7,531 nt of DNA from JACOXB01 sp036517755 (GTDB taxonomy: Bacteria; Patescibacteriota; Minisyncoccia; UBA6257; Colwellbacteraceae), in contig DATDUH010000036.1 of NCBI GenBank assembly GCA_036517755.1, forward strand, positions 1 to 7,531, written 5' to 3'. Numbering within the stretch: position 1 is the stretch's first letter; each line of letters opens with the position of its first letter. The translations under genes were made by a program, and so were the position numbers. Of this stretch, positions 1-4,418 are shown piece by piece. Below the pieces are notes generated by a model, which was given only the letters and a program-made list of their open reading frames with translations, searched no databases and was not told the origin of the DNA.

Positions 1-1818
1 TTTATTCTCAATTGGCTGGTCTTCGGGCAAGTCAAACCGCTCCATAAAGTTCTTAATCCGTTCGCCGCCAAAAATCCGGAGTAAATCGTCTTCCAAAGAA
101 AGGAAGAATCGGGACGAACCTTGATCGCCCTGCCGACCCGAACGACCCCGGAGCTGATTATCAATCCGTCTCGCCTCATGCCGCTCAGTGCCAAGGACAT
201 GTAAACCCCCTAATTCCTTGATTTTTCGAGCCTCTTCCGGATTTGGCGGGTTGCCGCCCAGGACGATGTCCACCCCCCGGCCAGCCATATTAGTAGCCAC
301 GGTCACCGCCCCAAGCCGGCCAGCTTGGGCGATAATGGCTCCTTCCCGCTCATGATTCTTGGCATTTAAAACCTCGTGGGAAATACCGGCTTTCCTGAAA
401 ACCTGAGAAAGGATTTCGTTCTTTTCGATTGAAACACTACCCACCAAAACCGGCTGGCCTTTTTCGTGCCGTTCCTTAACCTCTTCGGCAATCATTCGAT
501 ACTTAGCCTCAAGATCTTTGTAAATCACATCCGGTAGATTTTCCCTAATCATCGGCCGATTAGGGGGGACGCTTACCACCTCGAGGTTATAGACCTTATG
601 AAACTCCTCGGCTGAAGTTTGGGCGGTGCCGGTCATCCCGGCTAATTTTTTGTAAAGTCGGAAGTAATTTTGAATGGTAATCTGGGCAAAAGTGCGCGAC
701 TCTTCTTTAACCGCTACTCCTTCTTTGGCTTCGATCGCCTGGTGAAGTCCGGCTGAATAGCGACGGCCAAACATTAAGCGGCCGGTAAACTGATCAACAA
801 TAATCACTTCACCTTCCCTCACCACGTAATCGCGATCTCTTTCATAAAGCGCCTGAGCTTTAAGACAAGCTTCAAGGTAGTGAGCCAAACGAAGATTCTC
901 GACCGCGTAAAGATTTTTAATGCCGGCCATTCCCTCTACCTTATCGATCCCAGCCTCGGTAATTTCAACGCTTCTTAATTTTTCATCAACTAAATAGTCT
1001 TCTTCCTTGGTTAATCGTTTTACGGCCGCGGCAAAGACTTTGTAGAAGTTCGAAGAATCCCGATCAGCCACGGAAATAATGAGCGGCGTCCGCGCTTCAT
1101 CAATTAAAATGGAATCGACCTCATCAATAATGGCATAATTCAAGGGGCGCTGAACCTGAGCCTCAACGCTCGAGGTCAGGTTATCTCTTAAATAATCAAA
1201 ACCGAATTCGTGGTTAGTGCCGTAGGTGATGTCGGCGCGATAGGCTTCCCGCCTCGTCACTGGCCGGAGAAATTCTTCTTTGACCAAGAAACTGCCAGTC
1301 GCATCTCTTTCCTCGTCTATCTTTTTTCTCTCTTCTTCGGTAAGCCGCCATTCAGGATCATAAATAAAAGCGCCGTCGTGCACTAAACAGGCCACTTTCA
1401 AACCGAGAAAATGGTAAATCTGCCCCATCCAGACCGTATCTCGCTTAGCCAGGTAATCATTGACTGTATGAATATGAACACCTTCACCGGCTAGAGCGTT
1501 TAAATAGGCCGGCAAGGTAGCGGCGAGCGTCTTCCCTTCACCAGTGAGCATTTCGGCGATAATTCCTTGGTGAAGGACCATCCCGCCCCAAAGCTGAACA
1601 TCGAAATGACGCTGGCCTAGAGTGCGACGCGAGGCTTCCCGCACCAAGGCAAAGCCCTTGACTAAAAGTTTATCTAAACTTTCGCCGGCCCGAGCTCTCT
1701 CCTTTAGAGTTAAACTTTCTCCTTTTAATTTATCGTCGGCGAGCTTTAAAAGTTCTGCCTCTTCATCGTTAACCAAATTTATTTCCCGAGGCGGCTTCTT
1801 CGAATTAAAAAACGGCAT
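1..1818 (-). CDS. secA: Preprotein translocase ATPase SecA (C-terminal part beyond the window)
   Basis: SecA is the cytoplasmic ATPase that pushes unfolded preproteins through the SecYEG channel. The first 606 residues read without interruption from ATG at 1818 to the left edge, so roughly the last quarter or more (helical wing/scaffold, any zinc tail) is outside. Visible: Walker A TGEGKT (residues 92-97), ITYGTN (197-202), Walker B DEVD (232-235) in the SecA signature ending EARTPLIIS, the preprotein cross-linking insert (about 220-375), KLAGMTGTA of the second motor domain (391-399), NMAGRG (510-515) and the arginine-finger segment QLRGRSGRQGD (555-565). Residues about 149-190 form an acidic insertion before ITYGTN. 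The start lies 7 bases after the hpf stop, so both are probably co-transcribed from the promoter at 2144-2172. Only a weak purine run (GGAAAGAG) precedes the start, inside the end of hpf. Identity is certain. Confidence 0.98.
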   Translation of the reverse strand, partial: MPFFNSKKPPREINLVNDEEAELLKLADDKLKGESLTLKERARAGESLDKLLVKGFALVREASRRTLGQRHFDVQLWGGMVLHQGIIAEMLTGEGKTLAATLPAYLNALAGEGVHIHTVNDYLAKRDTVWMGQIYHFLGLKVACLVHDGAFIYDPEWRLTEEERKKIDEERDATGSFLVKEEFLRPVTRREAYRADITYGTNHEFGFDYLRDNLTSSVEAQVQRPLNYAIIDEVDSILIDEARTPLIISVADRDSSNFYKVFAAAVKRLTKEEDYLVDEKLRSVEITEAGIDKVEGMAGIKNLYAVENLRLAHYLEACLKAQALYERDRDYVVREGEVIIVDQFTGRLMFGRRYSAGLHQAIEAKEGVAVKEESRTFAQITIQNYFRLYKKLAGMTGTAQTSAEEFHKVYNLEVVSVPPNRPMIRENLPDVIYKDLEAKYRMIAEEVKERHEKGQPVLVGSVSIEKNEILSQVFRKAGISHEVLNAKNHEREGAIIAQAGRLGAVTVATNMAGRGVDIVLGGNPPNPEEARKIKELGGLHVLGTERHEARRIDNQLRGRSGRQGDQGSSRFFLSLEDDLLRIFGGERIKNFMERFDLPEDQPIENK

Positions 1819-1825
1819 TTAAAAA

Positions 1826-2134
1826 CTATCTCTTTCCTTTGTACTTTTCGATTTCGCGCTTCAGTTTTTCTTTCACTTCGTCGATAGCTCGGCGAAGATC
1901 TTCGTCGTCATGGGCGGCCCTGATTAACTTACCAGGCAGGGTTAAATTAACCTCGGCGTGATAAACTTGGCCGTGGCGATGATGACGGGTCGACCGACCC
2001 ACTTCAACCTCGGCGAGAATCACATCTTCCGGAAGACGCTTAATAAAGCGGTCGAGCCCTCCAATTTTTTTCTCGATATAAGTCCGGAGGGAAGGGGTCA
2101 GCTCAAGATTAGTAGTTTGAATCTCAAGTCTCAC
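1826..2134 (-). CDS. hpf: Ribosome hibernation promoting factor, short form (HPF/RaiA family), GTG start
   Basis: Proteins of this family bind the 30S subunit at the mRNA/tRNA channel and hold ribosomes inactive in stationary phase. The 102-residue product starts MRLEIQTTNLELTP, matching the family's usual opening beta strand, and continues with the first helix (LRTYIEKKIGGLDRFI), central strands and a basic second helix ending in KYKGKR. There is no C-terminal dimerisation domain, so it is a short HPF. I chose the GTG at 2134. The reading frame can be extended to an ATG at 2167, but the extra 11 residues match nothing in the family and that ATG sits in the -35 box of a near-consensus promoter. 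The GTG lies 9 bases after the -10 box, so the mRNA would be almost leaderless. It is first in an operon with secA, a pairing also known in Firmicutes. Confidence 0.93.
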   Translation of the reverse strand: MRLEIQTTNLELTPSLRTYIEKKIGGLDRFIKRLPEDVILAEVEVGRSTRHHRHGQVYHAEVNLTLPGKLIRAAHDDEDLRRAIDEVKEKLKREIEKYKGKR

Positions 2135-2143
2135 TGGCCCTCT

Positions 2144-2172
2144 ATTATAGGCCGCTGGCCAGGTCATATCAA
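2144..2172 (-). promoter_or_regulatory. Strong sigma70-type promoter for hpf-secA
   Basis: On the minus strand, TTGATA (2172-2167) and a perfect TATAAT (2149-2144) are separated by exactly 17 bases. Transcription should start around 2136-2138, only 2-4 bases before the GTG of hpf. The -35 box begins directly after the T-run of the terminator at 2173-2206, so one transcript ends where the next promoter begins. Confidence 0.85.
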
Positions 2173-2206
2173 ATAAAAAACCGAGCGCTCAGAGAGGCGC
2201 TCGGTT
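2173..2206 (-). terminator. Intrinsic terminator after the 11-codon frame (cassette A)
   Basis: A perfect 10-bp stem, AACCGAGCGC (2179-2188) against GCGCTCGGTT (2197-2206), with an 8-base loop. On the minus strand it is followed by an uninterrupted T-run that ends at 2173, a textbook rho-independent terminator. It closes the cassette A transcript and insulates the hpf promoter. Confidence 0.9.
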
Positions 2207-2210
2207 AGCC

Positions 2211-2248
2211 GGGAAAGAAGAGCAGCAATGCTACTTCTTCTTTTTCCC
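2211..2248 (-). other. Imperfect hairpin spanning the end of the 11-codon frame
   Basis: GGGAAAGAAG (2211-2220) pairs with CTTCTTCTTTTTCCC (2234-2248) around a short AGC/GCT inner stem, with internal loops. It covers the last lysine codons and the stop of the small frame. The pairing may be a by-product of purine-rich lysine codons, or part of a structured RNA. Confidence 0.35.
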
Positions 2249-2266
2249 CTTCTTTCTTTTAGCCAT
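2231..2266 (-). CDS. Tiny lysine-rich peptide, 11 aa (cassette A), putative
   Basis: ATG at 2266 opens MAKRKKGKKKK followed by TAG. Eight of the 11 residues are basic and none is acidic. I do not recognise a family. What supports it as a gene is its surroundings: a -10-like hexamer and leader hairpin upstream that match those of the 41-codon basic gene at 2457-2582, and a strong terminator 25 bases downstream. No Shine-Dalgarno motif is present and an 18-bp palindrome lies just upstream of the start. A basic peptide of this size could bind RNA or DNA. Alternatively the frame is incidental and the product is a structured small RNA of about 160 bases. Confidence 0.45.
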   Translation of the reverse strand: MAKRKKGKKKK

Positions 2267-2285
2267 GCGGCTTGAGATAATACAT
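2259..2285 (-). other. Possible 8-codon upstream frame overlapping the lysine-rich peptide start
   Basis: ATG at 2285 opens MYYLKPHG and ends at a TAA (2261-2259) that overlaps the start of the 11-codon frame in another register. Translating it would interfere with, or couple to, that start. It may be coincidence: its ATG is inside the palindrome at 2274-2291. Confidence 0.15.
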
Positions 2286-2291
2286 TATCTC
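2274..2291. repeat. 18-bp palindrome upstream of the 11-codon frame
   Basis: GAGATAAT-AC-ATTATCTC is fully self-complementary. It could be an operator for a dimeric regulator or an RNA hairpin (7-bp stem, 4-base loop) 7 bases before the ATG at 2266. Cassette B has nothing equivalent. Confidence 0.45.
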
Positions 2292-2293
2292 TA

Positions 2294-2329
2294 CTAACGC
2301 GGGCCGCCGACCAGTCAACCCCTCGTTAG
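2294..2329 (-). ncRNA. Leader hairpin element, copy A
   Basis: On the minus strand the outer arms CTAACG and CGTTAG (6 bp) enclose an inner stem GTTG/CGGC (two G-C and two G-U pairs) and the apical loop ACTGGTCGG. Copy B (2604-2637) keeps the same plan and nearly the same loop while both stems vary in ways that preserve pairing. It lies between the -10-like TAGAAT and the 11-codon frame, so it should be in the 5' leader of that transcript. It matches no riboswitch or leader class that I recognise. Confidence 0.6.
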
Positions 2330-2338
2330 CTCACTTTC

Positions 2339-2377
2339 ATTCTAGAACGAATGAATTCTGAAATACACTGTGGATAA
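2339..2377 (-). promoter_or_regulatory. Cassette A promoter region: DnaA-box 9-mer plus -10-like TAGAAT
   Basis: A perfect DnaA box TTATCCACA lies at 2377-2369 and TAGAAT at 2344-2339, with 24 bases between. No good -35 hexamer is visible at the expected distance; the 9-mer sits just upstream of where one would be. Cassette B has the same 9-mer, orientation and spacing (23 bases). A 7-bp inverted repeat TTCATTC/GAATGAA (2336-2355) overlaps the -10. It could be a DnaA-controlled promoter or one read by another regulator. Confidence 0.5.
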
Positions 2378-2399
2378 CCGAAGCGGGGTGATCAAAAAC

Positions 2400-2433
2400 G
2401 AAATGTCCCTCGACTTCTATCGGGGGACATTTC
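2400..2433 (-). terminator. Intrinsic terminator after the Arg/Lys-rich small gene (cassette B)
   Basis: GAAATGTCCC (2400-2409) pairs with GGGACATTTC (2424-2433), and the stem continues inward with one weak position around a 6-base loop. On the minus strand the stem is followed by GTTTTTGAT, a short T-run. The stem also forms on the plus strand, but with a poorer T-run there and no plus-strand gene nearby, so I assign it to the minus-strand small gene, possibly also ending murB read-through. Confidence 0.75.
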
Positions 2434-2456
2434 TTGAATCGAAGAACTAATGAAGA

Positions 2457-2582
2457 CTATCTCCTTCGCCTTCGGCGAGCAGGCGCTTTCTTAGCTGGCG
2501 CCTTGCGGGTCGTGCGTCGGCGGCGAGTTGCAGTCTTCTTCGCGGGTTTAGCCGCCGCTTTTCTCCTTCTTTTTGCAGGCAT
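2457..2582 (-). CDS. Very basic Arg/Lys/Ala-rich small protein, 41 aa (cassette B), nucleoid-type
   Basis: ATG at 2582 opens a 41-residue protein beginning MPAKRRRKAAAKPAKKT and ending in six arginines. It contains 14 Arg, 8 Lys, 10 Ala, 4 Pro, 4 Thr and no acidic or aromatic residue. The AKP/KAPA-type repeats resemble the tails of histone H1-like bacterial proteins (established pattern), so binding to DNA or RNA in the nucleoid is the natural inference; no named family is recognised. An in-frame ATG at 2603, directly after the leader hairpin, would add MLKQVTN and give 48 residues. Neither start has a Shine-Dalgarno motif. It has its own candidate promoter and terminator, and its leader is related to that of the 11-codon frame downstream. 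Confidence 0.72.
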   Translation of the reverse strand: MPAKRRRKAAAKPAKKTATRRRRTTRKAPAKKAPARRRRRR

Positions 2583-2603
2583 GTTTGTTACTTGCTTAAG
2601 CAT

Positions 2604-2637
2604 CTAACAAAAGTTGTCGACCAATCAACCCTGTTAG
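2604..2637 (-). ncRNA. Leader hairpin element, copy B
   Basis: On the minus strand the outer arms CTAACA and TGTTAG (6 bp) enclose the inner stem GTTG/CAAC and the loop ATTGGTCGA. Compared with copy A, the closing pair changes from G-C to A-T, and two inner pairs change from U-G to U-A. The shared core is GGGTTGAYTGGTCG. It ends one base before an in-frame ATG of the small basic gene. Confidence 0.6.
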
Positions 2638-2653
2638 TCAATACACTAATTTA

Positions 2654-2691
2654 ATTGTAACAAGTTTAAATCAGAAAAAATATGTGGATAA
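2654..2691 (-). promoter_or_regulatory. Cassette B promoter region: DnaA-box 9-mer plus extended -10
   Basis: A perfect DnaA box TTATCCACA is at 2691-2683, starting 6 bases after the murB stop codon. It is followed after 23 bases by TACAAT (2659-2654), preceded by TGT, which makes an extended -10 (TGTTACAAT). No convincing -35 is seen. The surrounding 2641-2715 is clearly A/T-rich. The arrangement repeats in cassette A. Confidence 0.55.
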
Positions 2692-2697
2692 CTCATT

Positions 2698-3627
2698 TTA
2701 AGTAATAATTCTTACTTCTTCCTCAAGTTTTATATCAAATTTATCTTTAATTTCGTTTTTAACTAGCGAGATTAAAGATAAAACATCGCTAGCGGAAGCG
2801 CGTAGAACATTAACAATAAAGTTTGGGTGCTTAGGGGAAATCATAGCGCCCTCGCATCCAATCCCCCTTAGTCCGGCCTCGGAAATTAAATAGGCCGTTG
2901 GCACTACCGGGAAAGGATCAACTTTAATCGGCGCCACTTTAAGAACGGGATTGTCTGGATGAATCTGATTAACGGACACATTTTTAAAGATACTGCCGAT
3001 ATTCGGGTATTCGAGAGGGTGACGCTCTTTCCGGTAATTCATCCTCGCCTCGGCGGCCTCGTAAAGAGAGCGCTTGTCGCCGGGAGTTAATTTTAGGGCG
3101 GCCTCAAGAATAATTTCTTTTCCCGCATTTAACTTGAAAATGCTCGACCGATAACTAAAGGCGCAATCCTCTCCCCTTCTTTTAATAATTCGAAGACTAT
3201 CTCGATCCAAACTGATCACTTCAATTATTAGATCTTTAATTTCTCCGCCGAAAGCGCCGGCATTGCCAAAAATAGCTCCACCGAAAGAGCCGGGTAAACC
3301 GCTAGCCCACTCTAAACCAGAGAGTCCCCGCGAAACAGCGGCCCCGACAAGATCCTTCATCAAAACCCCAGCCGCGGCCCTCGATACCCTGCCCCCAAAT
3401 TCAATTGCCTTCAGCTCCGGCTTCAGAACCAATCCCCGAAACCCATTGTCGCTCCAAAGAATATTAGTGCCGCTCCCCAGGATATAAATATCGAACCCAT
3501 TCTTCCTTCCGAACTCTAGAGCTTCAACTAAATCTTCAATGCTTTTAGCTAAAACAAAATAGTCAGCCGGCCCACCAATGCGAAAATTACTGTAATCGCT
3601 CAGTTTAATGTTCCGAAGGAGCTCCAT
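2698..3627 (-). CDS. murB: UDP-N-acetylenolpyruvoylglucosamine reductase MurB
   Basis: MurB reduces the enolpyruvyl group of UDP-GlcNAc-enolpyruvate with NADPH and FAD to give UDP-MurNAc, the second step of cytoplasmic peptidoglycan precursor synthesis. The 309-residue protein shows the FAD-binding motifs NFRIGGPADYF (14-24) and GSGTNILWS (51-59), then GLPGSFGGAIFGNAGAFG (110-127). Probable catalytic residues are Arg160 in FSYRSSIF, Ser212 in NIGSIFKN and Glu304 in LEEEVRI. I chose ATG at 3627; a TTG at 3660 would add 11 residues, but these lie inside the terminator-like hairpin at 3633-3701 and precede the family's usual start. No Shine-Dalgarno motif is apparent. There is no terminator directly after the stop, so transcripts may run into cassette B. 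Confidence 0.96.
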   Translation of the reverse strand: MELLRNIKLSDYSNFRIGGPADYFVLAKSIEDLVEALEFGRKNGFDIYILGSGTNILWSDNGFRGLVLKPELKAIEFGGRVSRAAAGVLMKDLVGAAVSRGLSGLEWASGLPGSFGGAIFGNAGAFGGEIKDLIIEVISLDRDSLRIIKRRGEDCAFSYRSSIFKLNAGKEIILEAALKLTPGDKRSLYEAAEARMNYRKERHPLEYPNIGSIFKNVSVNQIHPDNPVLKVAPIKVDPFPVVPTAYLISEAGLRGIGCEGAMISPKHPNFIVNVLRASASDVLSLISLVKNEIKDKFDIKLEEEVRIIT

Positions 3628-3632
3628 GTCAT

Positions 3633-3701
3633 AAAAAAGGAGCGGCGGGGTCGACTCCAATGCCTTGCAGGTGTTGAGTGAGTGCCCGTCTTCGCCGCTC
3701 C
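3633..3701 (-). promoter_or_regulatory. Terminator-like hairpin just upstream of murB (candidate attenuator)
   Basis: GGAGCGGCG (3639-3647) and CGCCGCTCC (3693-3701) form a perfect 9-bp G/C-rich stem with a 45-base spacer. On the minus strand it is directly followed by TTTTTT (3638-3633), then the murB ATG at 3627. It could end transcripts of the upstream gene or attenuate murB. A competing short stem, GGAG (3657-3654) with CTCC (3642-3639), shares the 3' arm. The long spacer is unusual for a plain terminator. Confidence 0.45.
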
Positions 3702-3707
3702 AGTTTT

Positions 3708-3737
3708 ATTCTATGGCCCTTTTTCTTACCGCCGCAA
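3708..3737 (-). promoter_or_regulatory. Weak candidate promoter for murB
   Basis: On the minus strand TTGCGG (3737-3732), an 18-base spacer and TAGAAT (3713-3708) overlap the end of the upstream gene. Transcription would start near 3701, exactly at the 5' arm of the terminator-like hairpin. The -35 match is poor. Confidence 0.3.
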
Positions 3738-4400
3738 GGGCTTAGCGTTATAACTCAATAAAATCGATTCTTTATCGTTAAATTCACGGGCATTGACTTC
3801 GTGAATAAATTCACGGTTCGTCGCCTCTACTATTTTGAAACCAGGGAAAGCGGACTCTAGAACGGCTAAAATTTCTTTAGTCTGATAAGCTGACGGGGCC
3901 GAGATAAGGACCCGCAAGTTGGCCGTTGATTTCTTGCGTCGCCTTTTTTGGATTAAAAGCTGGATCACTACTCCTTCGCCAATTTCATTCACTTTCGAGA
4001 AATCAAGCTTCTTTAAGTCTATCGCCCGCCAGGACCTAGCTTCAGGCGCACGAAGAGAAACGCCCAAATGGTAACCGCCATGATGATAAAGATCATAATC
4101 TTTAACCTCTTCAAAAGCGGGATTTTTTATTCTCGACGAGCGTGGCGCCAAAAGATAATAATTCACCTTTTTGCCGAGGTGATGGACGGCTATCTCCAGA
4201 ACAAAAGGAGGATTAATGGATTGAAGGAGCTCTAGATGTTCGCCTAATATTTTAGGATTATCGATTTTAAAAATCTTGAAAGGCGCTCTTCGATGACGAA
4301 GGGGAGAATAAGTTTTTAATAAAGAAACAAATAGAACAAGCCAAATACTAAGGCCGAGAACAAAAGCGACGATCGCGGTTGGGGTGAAAAAAGATAGCAT
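3726..4400 (-). CDS. Membrane-anchored protein of unknown function, DUF8128-like
   Basis: The 224-residue protein has one N-terminal transmembrane segment (about 8-28) and then a long soluble, probably cytoplasmic region rich in basic residues. From memory, several stretches follow the pattern of the DUF8128-type N-terminal region of Patescibacterial VirB4/TraC-like ATPases: FVLEIAVHHLGKKVNYYLLA (66-85), the FEEVKDYDLY segment, and EIGEGVVIQLLIQK (139-152) followed by a stretch ending in AFPGFK. The ATPase part is absent, so this would be a stand-alone version. It starts at ATG 4400 with no Shine-Dalgarno motif; TATTCT ends 6 bases before the ATG, which would suit a leaderless mRNA. It diverges from the glycosyltransferase gene by 18 bases. 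The family assignment is tentative; that it is a real coding gene is well supported. Confidence 0.75.
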   Translation of the reverse strand: MLSFFTPTAIVAFVLGLSIWLVLFVSLLKTYSPLRHRRAPFKIFKIDNPKILGEHLELLQSINPPFVLEIAVHHLGKKVNYYLLAPRSSRIKNPAFEEVKDYDLYHHGGYHLGVSLRAPEARSWRAIDLKKLDFSKVNEIGEGVVIQLLIQKRRRKKSTANLRVLISAPSAYQTKEILAVLESAFPGFKIVEATNREFIHEVNAREFNDKESILLSYNAKPLRR

Positions 4401-4405
4401 TGTTG

Positions 4406-4411
4406 TAGAAT
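4406..4411 (+). promoter_or_regulatory. -10-like TAGAAT for the glycosyltransferase gene
   Basis: TAGAAT ends 7 bases before the GTG at 4419, so transcription would begin at about the start codon itself (leaderless). No clear -35 is found upstream, where the divergent gene's start occupies the DNA. Confidence 0.4.
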
Positions 4412-4418
4412 AAAAAGA

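Noticed and set aside
2135..2167. Longer N-terminus of HPF from the ATG at 2167
   Set aside because: Those codons overlap the -35 and -10 boxes of a near-perfect promoter and do not resemble the family's N-terminus.
1958..2176. Open frame on the plus strand opposite hpf
   Set aside because: It is a shadow of the hpf coding sequence, with no start signal and no protein-like pattern; the same holds for plus-strand frames opposite secA (1622-1822), murB (3263-3487) and the exonuclease (6761-6982).
2294..2637. Reading the paired hairpin elements as CRISPR repeats, a transposon end or a tRNA
   Set aside because: There are only two copies 310 bases apart in direct orientation, each with its own downstream gene; there is no spacer array, transposase or cloverleaf.
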